From Streptomyces sp. WZ-12 (lineage in GTDB: Bacteria; Actinomycetota; Actinomycetes; Streptomycetales; Streptomycetaceae): a DNA stretch of 64,000 nucleotides. Where the stretch lies: positions 7,179,001 to 7,243,000 of the forward strand of contig NZ_CP118574.1 of the NCBI RefSeq assembly GCF_028898845.1, read 5' to 3'. Positions 49,902-59,079 of this stretch are shown here, piece after piece. The first letter of the stretch is position 1. Every line of letters begins with the position of its first letter. Both the position numbers and the translations under genes were made by a program. Under the pieces are notes generated by a model that worked only from the letters and a program-made list of their open reading frames with translations, was not told the DNA's origin and searched no databases.

Positions 49902-50705
49902 GTGGTGACTTCCCTAGATCGTCGTTCCGTGCTGCGCGCGGCGGCCTCGGCCGCGGCCGCCGGCGCACTCACGACGGGCTGTGACCCGAAGCGGTCGGCG
50001 GACGACTCCGCCTCCGCACCGGCCCCCGGCGGACCGAGCTCCCAGGGGACGGGCCGGCCCGCCGCCCCGCACCCCGCCGCCCGGCCGCCGACCCGCGCGC
50101 CCGGCCTCCCCGCGGAGATCGAACACGGGCCGCGTGAGGGCCACGCGGTGGCCCTCACCTTCCACGGCCGCGGCGACCCGAAGCTGGGGCGGGCGCTGCT
50201 GGGCGAGGCCGAGCGGGCCGGCGCCCGCGTCACCGTCCTCGCCATCGGCGACTGGCTCGACGAGCAGCCCGAGATGGCCCGCCGGATCCTCGACGGCGGC
50301 CACGAGCTGGGCAATCACACCATGCACCACCGCAACATCTGCGCGCTGCCCGCGGATGCCGCGTACGCCGAGATCAGCCAGTGCGCCGACCGGTTGCGCA
50401 GGCTCACCGGCAGCATCGGTAGCTGGTTCCGCCCCTCGCAGACCCAACGGGCCACCCGGCAGGTGATCCAGCTCGCCCGGAAGGCGGGCTACCCGCACGT
50501 CCTGTCGTACGACGTGGACTCCCTCGACGCGAACGATCCCGGGGCCCGGGCCGTCCAGCGCACGGTCCTCGACGGCGTCCGACCGGGCTCGGTCGTCAGC
50601 CTCCACCTCGGGCACGCCGGCACGGTGGCCGCGCTGCCCCCGATCCTCGACGGCCTCCGCCGGCGCGGTCTGCGCGCGGTGACGACAACGGAGCTAGTGA
50701 CCTGA
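49902..50705 (+). CDS. Polysaccharide deacetylase-like lipoprotein with altered metal motif
   Basis: A 267-residue protein with GTG start. The N-terminus RRSVLRAAASAAAAGALTTG followed by Cys has Tat-like and lipobox features, so it is probably a surface lipoprotein. The NodB fold is shown by ELGNHTMHHRN (the HxxxH motif), WFRPS and VSLHLGHAG. The usual TFDDGP is replaced by TFHGRGDP, losing the metal and catalytic Asp pair. Activity is therefore doubtful. It overlaps the next gene by one base. Confidence 0.75.
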   Translation: MVTSLDRRSVLRAAASAAAAGALTTGCDPKRSADDSASAPAPGGPSSQGTGRPAAPHPAARPPTRAPGLPAEIEHGPREGHAVALTFHGRGDPKLGRALLGEAERAGARVTVLAIGDWLDEQPEMARRILDGGHELGNHTMHHRNICALPADAAYAEISQCADRLRRLTGSIGSWFRPSQTQRATRQVIQLARKAGYPHVLSYDVDSLDANDPGARAVQRTVLDGVRPGSVVSLHLGHAGTVAALPPILDGLRRRGLRAVTTTELVT

Positions 50706-51898
50706 TGGCTGACCGGAACCGTACCCATCCCCGCCCGACCGGCCCCCGCCCCACCCGCCGCGCCGCGCTGCTGGTCGCCGCCTGCGCCCTGGCGGCGGGG
50801 TGCAGCGGCGGCGGGCAGTCCGCCCCCGCGCGGCCCGCGTCGGCCGCGCCCCACAAGGCCGTCGTCCAGGGGCTGCCCGGCATGCCGCCGGTGCTGGACG
50901 CGCACGACCTGTACGCCGCGGACCGGCCCAACCAACTGGCGTCGCACGTCAAGGACTTCCCGTCGCGGGTGTACGTGCCCAACACCGGCTCCGACACGGT
51001 CAGCGTCATCGACCCCAAGACGTACAAGGTCATCGAGACGATCCCGGTGGGCGTGCAGCCGCAACACGTGGTGCCGTCCTGGGACATGAAGACCCTGTGG
51101 GTCAACAACAACCGGGGGCACGACCTCACCCCGATCGACCCGGCCACCGGCAAGGCCGGCAAGCCGGTGAAGGTCCATGACCCGTACAACCTCTACTTCA
51201 CGCCCGACGGGAAGTACGCGGTGGTGATGGCGTCCATGGACCGGCAGTTGGTGTTCCGGGACCCGCACACCATGGAGATCCGCAAGACCCTGCCGGTCGA
51301 CTGCGCGGGCGTCAACCACGCCGACTTCTCGCCCGACGGCAAGTACTTCATCGTCTCCTGCGAGTTCTCCGGGGAACTACTCAAGGTCGACACCGCGAAG
51401 ATGGAGGTGGTCGAGAAGCAGAAGCTGCCGTTCGAGGGCGCGATGCCGCAGGACGTGAAGATCTCGCCGGACGGCAGGACCTGGTACGTCGCCGACATGA
51501 TGGCCGACGGCGTGTGGATCCTGAACGGCGACACCTTCGGCAAGCCCAAGCTGCTGCCGACCGGCAAGGGCGCGCACGGCCTCTACGTCAGTCGCGACTC
51601 CCACACCATGTACGTCTCCAACCGGGGCGAGGGCTCCATCTCGCTGCTGGACTTCAGGAGCGGTGACCTGGTCGACAAGTGGCACATCAAGGGCGGCGGC
51701 AGCCCCGACATGGGCGGGGTCTCGTCGGACGGCAAGGTGTTGTGGCTCTCGGGGCGGTACAACTCCGAGGTCTACGCGCTCGACACCGCGACGGGGAAGA
51801 CGTTGGCGAAGATCCGGGTGGGGGAGGGGCCGCACGGGCTGGCGGTGTACCCGCAGCCGGGGCGGTACTCGCTGGGGCACACCGGGATCTTCCGCTAG
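50705..51898 (+). CDS. YncE-like beta-propeller lipoprotein
   Basis: A 397-residue protein with an N-terminal lipobox (VAACALAAGCSGGG). Repeated blades carry the YVTN-type motif: VYVPNTGSDTVSVIDPKTYK, LWVNNNRGHDLTPID, YVSRDSHTMYVSNRGEGSI and LSGRYNSEVYALDTATGK. It is an extracytoplasmic seven-bladed propeller; the ligand is unknown. It is coupled to the deacetylase-like gene, so the two may act together on the envelope. Confidence 0.85.
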   Translation: MADRNRTHPRPTGPRPTRRAALLVAACALAAGCSGGGQSAPARPASAAPHKAVVQGLPGMPPVLDAHDLYAADRPNQLASHVKDFPSRVYVPNTGSDTVSVIDPKTYKVIETIPVGVQPQHVVPSWDMKTLWVNNNRGHDLTPIDPATGKAGKPVKVHDPYNLYFTPDGKYAVVMASMDRQLVFRDPHTMEIRKTLPVDCAGVNHADFSPDGKYFIVSCEFSGELLKVDTAKMEVVEKQKLPFEGAMPQDVKISPDGRTWYVADMMADGVWILNGDTFGKPKLLPTGKGAHGLYVSRDSHTMYVSNRGEGSISLLDFRSGDLVDKWHIKGGGSPDMGGVSSDGKVLWLSGRYNSEVYALDTATGKTLAKIRVGEGPHGLAVYPQPGRYSLGHTGIFR

Positions 51899-51938
51899 CC
51901 GCTCGGCATCGGCCCGCCGACGGAGCGGGGCGGACAAC

Positions 51939-51982
51939 GGACGGGCGCGCGCCCGGCTTTGCTGCCGTGCGCGCGCCCGTCC
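51939..51982. terminator. Bidirectional terminator
   Basis: A 14-bp GC-rich stem (51939-51952 with 51969-51982) between convergent genes ending at 51898 and 52004. Confidence 0.75.
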
Positions 51983-52003
51983 GCGTGGGTGCGGGGTGCC
52001 GCC

Positions 52004-53662
52004 CTACGCGTTGTACTCGTCGGCCTTCTTCGGCTCGGCGCCCTGGACCATGCCGCTGAGCACCAGCGAGCGGTTGTCGAAGCGCTCGGTGTCGACGCCG
52101 TGCTCCCGCAGGACGCCCATCGCGGCGGTGTGCACGGCCCGCAGGACCGGGGTCGCGGCGCGCAGCGCGTCATCGGCCATGAAGCGGTGGCGCCAGGGCT
52201 TGTCGGCCCAGACGTGGCGCAGGCCGAACGGCTCCGGGAGGCCCAACTTGCCGCCGAGGAAGTCCAGTACCGGGGGGAACCACGTCAGCGGGGCGCGGGC
52301 GGCGAGCCGGACCACCTCGGACGGTTCGATCAGCGGCAGCGTCTGGGTCCTGGTCTCCCAGAACCGGACGACCTTGGCGACCTGCTTGGTCTTGGGTGAC
52401 GGCTTGCCCATGAAGAGGGAGTTGACCGGGCCCAGGGCGTGGCCGCTGACCTCGATGCGCAGCGTCTCGTGCAGGACGGTGACGGTGATCAGCAGCGTGA
52501 GCACCAACTGGCCGTCCCACAGCACGAATTGGACGCCGAGGTAGTGCCGGTCGCCGCTGCCGAACTGCTGCTCGTTGCAGATCCGCTCTATCTCGTGCCC
52601 GCGGATCTCGTAGCCGTCCACGTGGCTGCCGTCGGGGCGGGAGACGCCCTTGGCGTTCTCGCCGACCGGGGAGACGATCCAGTGGCGGACGGACGGCGGC
52701 TGCTGGAAACCGCCGGTGTGCAGCGGACTGCGCTCCAGCAGGCGCAGCCGGTCGTGGATCGCGCGGATGACGTCCCAACTGCGGAACGGGTGGATCTCGG
52801 TGCCCTCTTGGGCCGGCCGGAGCTCCTCGGCCAACTGCCAGCTTCCCCAGCGGGTGCCCATCCCGAGTATGCCCTTGGGGCCGGCGTAGAAGACGACGTT
52901 GCTGCGCTGCTCGGCGGAGACCTTGGCGAGGTTGTGCCGCAGGGTCTCGGCGGAGGTGTGGTTGGGGTCCTGCGGTACCGCCTCGGGGATCTTCGCGGCG
53001 ACCCCGCCGCCCTCCAACAGGCCCTTCCACGCCTCCCGCAGGGTCACCGCGGTCCGCTCGCAGATCTGCTTGGCCAGCCACCAGCCCACCACCGGGGCGA
53101 CGAGCATGCCGCGGGCGTACAGCGGCCAGAAGCCGTTCCACGGCAGCTTGATCATGAAGAACAGGCCGGCGGCGGCCAGCAGTGCCAACAGCGTGCCGCC
53201 CAACAGGGAGATGCCGTTGCCCTCGCCGTCCTTGGAGAACATCTTGCGGAGCTGAAAGGCGCCCAGCCAGAGCAGCACCCCGGGCAGGAACAGCAGCCCG
53301 CACACCACCATCAGGACCGTCAGCTGGGTGTCGCGCTGCTTGCGGATGCGGGTGGCCGACAGGCAGTGCTCGACGATCGTCTGGGGCTCCGTCCCGAAGG
53401 ACTGGATCAGCGGACCGCGGCCGCCGCCGAGCATCCGCACCTGGACGGCGCGCGAGAACGCCTCGCCCAAGTTGGGCGCGAACAGGGACAGTTTGGGCTT
53501 TTTGATGTCGGAGGCACCGGAGTCGGAGTCCGCCTTGGAAATGTCCGACAGCGGGCTGTCCCGGTAGGCGGCCGAGGCCAGCGCCTGGGTCGCCGCGGTC
53601 TGTCCCGCGCCCCCCGAGATGGGGACCTGCGCCCCCGGACTGAAGTCAAAGCCGTCTGCCAC
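52004..53662 (-). CDS. Conserved streptomycete multi-pass membrane protein
   Basis: A 552-residue protein; I choose GTG 53662 behind GGGGGCGG (VADGFDFSPG). Two or three hydrophobic stretches (TVLMVVCGLLFLPGVLLWLG; GTLLALLAAAGLFFMIKL; ARGMLVAPVVGWWL) lie in the N-terminal half. The rest is a large cytoplasmic domain with no recognised motif (RWGSWQLAEELRPA). The function is unknown. It is divergent from no close gene; the EF-G-like gene lies upstream on the same strand. Confidence 0.8.
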   Translation of the reverse strand: MADGFDFSPGAQVPISGGAGQTAATQALASAAYRDSPLSDISKADSDSGASDIKKPKLSLFAPNLGEAFSRAVQVRMLGGGRGPLIQSFGTEPQTIVEHCLSATRIRKQRDTQLTVLMVVCGLLFLPGVLLWLGAFQLRKMFSKDGEGNGISLLGGTLLALLAAAGLFFMIKLPWNGFWPLYARGMLVAPVVGWWLAKQICERTAVTLREAWKGLLEGGGVAAKIPEAVPQDPNHTSAETLRHNLAKVSAEQRSNVVFYAGPKGILGMGTRWGSWQLAEELRPAQEGTEIHPFRSWDVIRAIHDRLRLLERSPLHTGGFQQPPSVRHWIVSPVGENAKGVSRPDGSHVDGYEIRGHEIERICNEQQFGSGDRHYLGVQFVLWDGQLVLTLLITVTVLHETLRIEVSGHALGPVNSLFMGKPSPKTKQVAKVVRFWETRTQTLPLIEPSEVVRLAARAPLTWFPPVLDFLGGKLGLPEPFGLRHVWADKPWRHRFMADDALRAATPVLRAVHTAAMGVLREHGVDTERFDNRSLVLSGMVQGAEPKKADEYNA

Positions 53663-53845
53663 TACCGCCCCCACACCCTCGCGTACCCGCTGATGCGCTC
53701 TACCCGACTGCGCTTGCGCGCACACCTGCCGCGCCGGCCGGTTCGCACGGTGGCGCACGACGCCCGTCGCGGCGAGGAGTCCCAGCGTACAGCCGCCGCC
53801 CCGACCCAACAGGGCCCTTGTGGACGGCGGCTGACCTGGCGTTAA

Positions 53846-56044
53846 CTATGCGCCGACCTCGACCCGTTCGCGCATCTTGGCGGCGAGCTGCCCGGGCATC
53901 GGCTCGTGCCGCAGATAGCCGCGGCTGAACCGGCCGGTGCCGTGCGAGAGCGAGCGCAGGTCGACGGCGTAGCGGTCGACCTCGATCTCCGGCACCTCGG
54001 CGCGGACCAACGTGCGCCCGGCGCCGGACTGTTCGGTGCCCACCACCCGCCCGCGGCGGCCGGAGAGGTCGCTGAGCACCGGGCCGACGTACTCGTCCGG
54101 CACCAGGACGCGGATGTCGGCGACCGGTTCCAGGAGCGCGATCGTGATCTGCGCTGCGGCCTCCCGCAGCGCCAGCGCCCCCGCCGTCTGGAACGCGGCG
54201 TCGGAGGAGTCGACCGAGTGGGACTTGCCGTCGAGCAGGGTGACCCGGATGTCGACGAGCGGATAGCCGGCGGCGATCCCGCGGGCGGCCTGGGCCCGCA
54301 CCCCCTTCTCCACGGAGGGGATGAACTGCCGGGGCACCGCGCCGCCGACGACCTTGTCCACGAACTCGATGCCGGAACCGCCCGGCAGCGGCTCGACCTC
54401 GATCTCGCAGATCGCGAACTGGCCGTGCCCACCGGACTGTTTGACGTGCCGGCCGCGGCCCGCGGCGGCGCCGCCGAACGTCTCCCGCAGCGCCACCTTG
54501 TGGTCCACGGTGTCGACCTGGACGCCGTAACGGGAGCGCAGCCGCTCCAGCGCCACGTCGGCATGCGCCTCGCCCATGCACCACAGGACCACCTGGTGGG
54601 TGTCCTGGTTGTGCTCCAGCCGCATCGTCGGGTCCTCGGCCACCAGACGGGCCAGCCCCTGGGAGAGCTTGTCCTCGTCGGCCTTGCTGTGCGCCCGGAT
54701 GGCGATCGGCAGCAGCGGGTCGGGCATCTCCCACGGCTCCATCAGCAGCGGGGAGTCCTTGGCGGAGAGGGTGTCGCCGGTCTCGGCGCGGGTCAGCTTG
54801 GCCACGCAGGCCAGGTCACCGGCGATGGCCTGGGGCAGCGGGCGCTGCTGCTTGCCGAAGGGTGCGGAGAGCGCGCCGACCCGCTCGTCGACGTCGTGGT
54901 CCTCGTGGCCGCGGTCGGTCAGGCCGTGGCCGGAGACGTGCACCGTCTCGTCGGGGCGGAGGGTGCCGGAGAAGATCCGGACCAGGGAGAGCCGGCCCAC
55001 GTACGGGTCCGACGAGGTCTTGACCACCTCGGCGGCGAGCGGGCCCTCGGGGTCGCAGCCCAGGCCCGCCCGGGGCGAGCCGTCCGGGCCGGTGACGGCG
55101 GGGGCCTCGCGCTCCGACGGGGTGGGGAAGCCGCCGGTGATCAGCTCCAGCAGTTCCACGGTGCCCAGCCCCTGCTTGGCGCCGTCGACGGCCGGGGCGG
55201 CGGCCAGGACGGGGTGGAAGGAGCCCCGGGCCACCGCGGTCTCCAGGTCGCCGATGAGGGTCTTGACGTCGATCTCCTCGCCGGCGAGGTAGCGGTCCAT
55301 GAGGGACTCGTCCTCGCTCTCGGCGATGATCCCCTCGATGAGCCGGTTGCGGGCCGCCTCGATCAGCGGGAGCTCCTCGTCGGTGGGCGCGCGCTCGGTG
55401 CGTTCGCCCGAGGAGTAGTCGAAGACCCGTTGGGAGAGCAGGCCGATCAGGCCGTGGACGGGCGCGTGCCCGTCGGCGCCGGGGGTGCCGTACAGCGGGA
55501 GGTAGAGCGGGAGGACGGCGTCCGGGTCCTCGCCGGCGAGGGTGACCGCGCAGCGCCGGGTCATCTCGTCGAAGTCGGCGCGGGCGGCTTCCAGGTGCGT
55601 GACGACCAGGGCGCGCGGCATCCCGACCGCCGCGCACTCGTCCCACACCATCCGGGTCGCGCCGGCCACGCCGTCCGCCGCCGAGACGACGAAAAGGGCC
55701 GCGTCCGCGGCGCGCAGACCGGCCCTGAGTTCCCCTACGAAATCGGCGTATCCGGGGGTGTCCAACAGATTGATCTTGATTCCGCCCCAGTCGACCGGGA
55801 CGAGGGAGAGCTGTACCGAGCGCTGCTGGCGGTGTTCGATCTCGTCGTAGTCGGACAGACAGCCGCCGTCCTCGACCCGGCCCGCCCGGTTGACCGCGCC
55901 GGACGCCAGCGCGAGCGCCTCGACCAGGGTGGTCTTCCCCGAGCCGCTGTGGCCGACCAGCACCACATTGCGCAGGGCTGCGGGCCGGTCGGCCGCCGGT
56001 GCCCTTCCGGCGGCTCCTGGGTGTGTACTCGACTTCTCGCTCAT
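53846..56044 (-). CDS. EF-G2-like translational GTPase
   Basis: A 732-residue EF-G-like factor with start ATG 56044 after GGAGGCGAG. G1 is GHSGSGKTT, G3 is DTPGYADF, and G4, normally NKxD, is THLE in ALVVTHLEAARADF. Domain II has GTLRPDETVHVSGHG; the C-terminal EF-G domains IV and V are present (SGGHGQFAICEIEVEPLPGG; VPEIEVDRYAVDLRSLS). The mycobacterial EF-G2 group is known to bind GTP but lacks normal ribosome-dependent GTPase. Its role is unclear; the altered G4 sets it apart from the main FusA. Confidence 0.88.
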   Translation of the reverse strand: MSEKSSTHPGAAGRAPAADRPAALRNVVLVGHSGSGKTTLVEALALASGAVNRAGRVEDGGCLSDYDEIEHRQQRSVQLSLVPVDWGGIKINLLDTPGYADFVGELRAGLRAADAALFVVSAADGVAGATRMVWDECAAVGMPRALVVTHLEAARADFDEMTRRCAVTLAGEDPDAVLPLYLPLYGTPGADGHAPVHGLIGLLSQRVFDYSSGERTERAPTDEELPLIEAARNRLIEGIIAESEDESLMDRYLAGEEIDVKTLIGDLETAVARGSFHPVLAAAPAVDGAKQGLGTVELLELITGGFPTPSEREAPAVTGPDGSPRAGLGCDPEGPLAAEVVKTSSDPYVGRLSLVRIFSGTLRPDETVHVSGHGLTDRGHEDHDVDERVGALSAPFGKQQRPLPQAIAGDLACVAKLTRAETGDTLSAKDSPLLMEPWEMPDPLLPIAIRAHSKADEDKLSQGLARLVAEDPTMRLEHNQDTHQVVLWCMGEAHADVALERLRSRYGVQVDTVDHKVALRETFGGAAAGRGRHVKQSGGHGQFAICEIEVEPLPGGSGIEFVDKVVGGAVPRQFIPSVEKGVRAQAARGIAAGYPLVDIRVTLLDGKSHSVDSSDAAFQTAGALALREAAAQITIALLEPVADIRVLVPDEYVGPVLSDLSGRRGRVVGTEQSGAGRTLVRAEVPEIEVDRYAVDLRSLSHGTGRFSRGYLRHEPMPGQLAAKMRERVEVGA

Positions 56045-56317
56045 GTGTCTCGCCTCCAGGTCGACACTTTGCGGTGATTCGAGCTTTCCACCGGGTTCAG
56101 GATGCGTCCATACATGGCGCGCGGGCCGGCCGCTCCCTAGGCGCCGCCCGGCCATCCTGGTCCCGCGGGGGTGCCGGTCGGCGCGCGACGGCCGGCCCGA
56201 GCCCCGGGGAAGCGCCCCGCGCCGCGATGCCTTCGTGGTGCCCCGCGGCGTCCTGGCTACGATGGGCCAGCCGGTGGCCCCTTGACCGCGCGGCCCATAT
56301 CGACTTCCGGGAAGGTC

Positions 56318-56971
56318 ATGCTGAACAAGTACGCGCGTGCGTTCTTCACGCGTGTTCTCACTCCGTTCGCCGCCCTGCTCATCCGTCTCGGGGTCAGCCC
56401 GGACGCGGTCACCCTCGTCGGGACCGGCGGTGTGGTGGCCGGCGCCCTGATCTTCTATCCCCAGGGCGAGTTCTTCTGGGGCACGGTCGTGATCACGCTG
56501 TTCGTCTTCTCCGATCTGGTCGACGGGAACATGGCGCGGCAGTTGGGCCGCTCCAGCAGGTGGGGCGCTTTCCTCGACTCCACCCTCGACCGGGTCGCGG
56601 ACTCCGCGATCTTCGGCGGGCTGGCGCTCTGGTACGCGGGGCGCGGCGACAACCTCGCGCTCTGCGCGGTCGCCATCTTCTGCCTCGCCAGCGGCCAGGT
56701 CGTCTCGTACACCAAGGCGCGCGGCGAGGCCATCGGGCTGCCGGTGGCCGTCAACGGGCTGGTGGAGCGGGCCGAGCGGCTGGTGATCTCGCTGGTCGCC
56801 TGCGGCCTGTCCGGGCTGCACGCGTTCGGCGTGCCCGGCGTGCAGGTTCTGCTGCCGATCGCCCTGTGGGTGGTCGCCGCGGGCAGCGCCGTCACCCTCG
56901 GCCAGCGCGTGGTGACGGTACGACGAGAGTCGGCCGAGGCCGACGCCATCGCGCAAGGGGGGAACGGCTGA
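56318..56971 (+). CDS. pgsA: CDP-alcohol phosphatidyltransferase, probable phosphatidylinositol phosphate synthase
   Basis: A 217-residue membrane enzyme from ATG 56318 behind GGAAGG. The catalytic signature D-x2-DG-x2-AR-x8-G-x3-D-x3-D is present as DLVDGNMARQ and WGAFLDSTLDR. About five to six transmembrane helices follow. In mycobacteria the gene in this position, before the PIM acyltransferase and pimA, makes phosphatidylinositol phosphate from CDP-diacylglycerol. It acts in the membrane at the start of PIM synthesis. Confidence 0.92.
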   Translation: MLNKYARAFFTRVLTPFAALLIRLGVSPDAVTLVGTGGVVAGALIFYPQGEFFWGTVVITLFVFSDLVDGNMARQLGRSSRWGAFLDSTLDRVADSAIFGGLALWYAGRGDNLALCAVAIFCLASGQVVSYTKARGEAIGLPVAVNGLVERAERLVISLVACGLSGLHAFGVPGVQVLLPIALWVVAAGSAVTLGQRVVTVRRESAEADAIAQGGNG

Positions 56972-57909
56972 TGGGCCGCGGAAACCTGATCGACATCGAC
57001 AAGCTGACGGACGGGCTCTACGGCCTGGGCTGGAGCACCGTCAAGCGGCTGCCCGAGGGCGTCGCGGTGCAGCTCGGGCGGCAGATCGCCGACCTGGCCT
57101 GGCGGCGGCGCGGCAAGGGCGTCCGGCGCCTGGAGGCCAACCTCGCCCGGGTCGTGCCGGACGCCTCCGCGGAGCGGCTGACCGAGCTCTCCCGGGCCGG
57201 GATGCGCTCGTACATGCGGTACTGGATGGAGTCCTTCCGGCTGCCGGCGTGGAGCCCAGAGCGGATAAAGGCCGGTTTCGCTCCCCAGGACGTGCACTAC
57301 CTGGAGGAGGGCCTCAAGAGCGACCGCGGGGTGATCCTCGCGCTTCCCCACATGGGCAACTACGACCTGGCCGGTGTCTGGGTCACCACCGAGCTCAACA
57401 CCCCGTTCACCACCGTCGCCGAGCGCCTGAAGCCGGAGTCGCTCTACGACCGGTTCGTCGCCTACCGCGAGGGACTGGGCATGGAGGTGCTGCCGCACAC
57501 CGGCGGCGCCGCGTTCGGCACGCTGGCCCGGCGGCTGCGCGCCGGCGGCCTGGTCTGCCTGGTCGCCGACCGCGACCTGTCCAGCTCCGGGATACCGGTG
57601 AAGTTCTTCGGCGAGCAGACGAAGATGCCGGCCGGACCCGCGATGCTCGCCCTCCAGACCGGTGCGATGCTGCTCCCCGTCACCCTCTGGTACGACGAGA
57701 GCCCCATCATGCGCGGCCGGGTCCACCCGGAGGTCGACGTACCGGAGAACGGCACCCGCGCCGAGAAGGCCGCCCACATGACGCAGGCGCTCGCCGACGC
57801 CTTCGCCTCCGGCATCGCCGACCACCCCGAGGACTGGCACATGCTCCAGCGCCTGTGGCTCGCCGACCTGGAGCCCCGCGGCGGCACCCCCGGAACGGAG
57901 CCCGCGTGA
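56971..57909 (+). CDS. patA: PIM acyltransferase (lipid A biosynthesis acyltransferase family)
   Basis: A 312-residue enzyme whose start overlaps the pgsA stop by one base. The HxxxxD-type motif lies in ALPHMGNYDLAGVWV, and CLVADRDLSSSGIPVKFFGE plus GPAMLALQTGAMLLPV are conserved family blocks. It acylates phosphatidylinositol mannoside using acyl-CoA at the inner membrane face. Its position between pgsA and pimA matches mycobacteria. Confidence 0.9.
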   Translation: MGRGNLIDIDKLTDGLYGLGWSTVKRLPEGVAVQLGRQIADLAWRRRGKGVRRLEANLARVVPDASAERLTELSRAGMRSYMRYWMESFRLPAWSPERIKAGFAPQDVHYLEEGLKSDRGVILALPHMGNYDLAGVWVTTELNTPFTTVAERLKPESLYDRFVAYREGLGMEVLPHTGGAAFGTLARRLRAGGLVCLVADRDLSSSGIPVKFFGEQTKMPAGPAMLALQTGAMLLPVTLWYDESPIMRGRVHPEVDVPENGTRAEKAAHMTQALADAFASGIADHPEDWHMLQRLWLADLEPRGGTPGTEPA

Positions 57910-59066
57910 AGATCGGCATCGTCTGCCCGTACTCCTGGGACGTCCCCGGCGGCGTCCAGTTCCACATCCGCGACCTGGCCGAGCACCTGATCCGCCTCGG
58001 CCACGACGTCTCCGTCCTGGCCCCCGCCGACGACGAGACCCCGCTGCCCTCCTACGTCGTCCCCGCCGGCCGCGCCGTCCCCGTCCCGTACAACGGCTCG
58101 GTGGCCCGCCTGAACTTCGGCTTCCTCTCCGCCGCCCGGGTCCGCCGCTGGCTGCAGAACGGCGCCTTCGACGTCATCCACATCCACGAGCCGGCGTCCC
58201 CGTCCCTCGGCCTGCTCGCCTGCTGGGCCGCCCAGGGCCCGATCGTGGCGACGTTCCACACCTCCAACCCGCGCTCCCGCGCCATGATCGCCGCGTACCC
58301 GATCCTGCAGCCCGCGCTGGAGAAGATCAGCGCGCGGATCGCGGTCAGCGAGTACGCCCGCCGCACCCTGGTCGAGCACCTCGGCGGCGACGCGGTGGTC
58401 ATCCCCAACGGCGTGGACGTCGACTTCTTCGGCCGGGCCGAACCGCGCCCCGAGTGGCAGGGCCGCACCATCGGCTTCATCGGCCGGATCGACGAGCCCC
58501 GCAAGGGCCTGCCGGTCCTGATGAAGGCGCTGCCCGCGATCCTCGACGCGGTCCCCGACGCCCGCCTGCTGGTCGCCGGCCGCGGCGACCAGCACGAGGC
58601 GGTCGCCGACCTGCCCGCCGAACTGCGCTCCCGGGTCGAGTTCCTCGGCATGGTCTCCGACGAGGACAAGGCGCGCCTGCTGCGCAGCGTGGACGTCTAC
58701 GTCGCGCCCAACACGGGCGGCGAGTCCTTCGGCATCATCCTCGTGGAGGCGATGTCCGCCGGCGCCCCCGTACTGGCCAGCGACCTCGACGCGTTCGCCC
58801 AGGTCCTGGACCAGGGCGAGGCCGGCGAACTCTTCGCCAACGAGGACGCCGAAGCGCTCGCCGCCACGGCGATCCGCCTCCTCAACCACCCCGAAAGACT
58901 GGCCGAACTCCGCACCCGCGGCACGAAGCACGTCCGCCGCTTCGACTGGACGACGGTCGGCGCGGACATCCTCGCCGTCTACGAAACGGTGGCCGCCGGC
59001 GCGTCAGCGGTGGCAACGGACGAGCGCGTGGGGGCGAGGGCACGACGCTGGCTGACGAGGGACTAG
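57906..59066 (+). CDS. pimA: Phosphatidylinositol mannosyltransferase PimA
   Basis: A 386-residue GT4 glycosyltransferase with a GTG start overlapping the previous stop by four bases. The N-terminal CPYSWDVPGGVQFHIRDLAE and the C-terminal GGESFGIILVEAMSAGAPVL (the nucleotide-sugar E-x7-E motif region) are typical of PimA. It transfers mannose from GDP-mannose to phosphatidylinositol at the cytoplasmic membrane face. Confidence 0.92.
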   Translation: MKIGIVCPYSWDVPGGVQFHIRDLAEHLIRLGHDVSVLAPADDETPLPSYVVPAGRAVPVPYNGSVARLNFGFLSAARVRRWLQNGAFDVIHIHEPASPSLGLLACWAAQGPIVATFHTSNPRSRAMIAAYPILQPALEKISARIAVSEYARRTLVEHLGGDAVVIPNGVDVDFFGRAEPRPEWQGRTIGFIGRIDEPRKGLPVLMKALPAILDAVPDARLLVAGRGDQHEAVADLPAELRSRVEFLGMVSDEDKARLLRSVDVYVAPNTGGESFGIILVEAMSAGAPVLASDLDAFAQVLDQGEAGELFANEDAEALAATAIRLLNHPERLAELRTRGTKHVRRFDWTTVGADILAVYETVAAGASAVATDERVGARARRWLTRD

Positions 59067-59079
59067 CGGTTGGCTGCCC

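Noticed and set aside
53906..56077. Long plus-strand open frame opposite the EF-G2-like gene
   Set aside because: The complementary frame encodes a full EF-G-like protein; this one is low-complexity and lacks domains.
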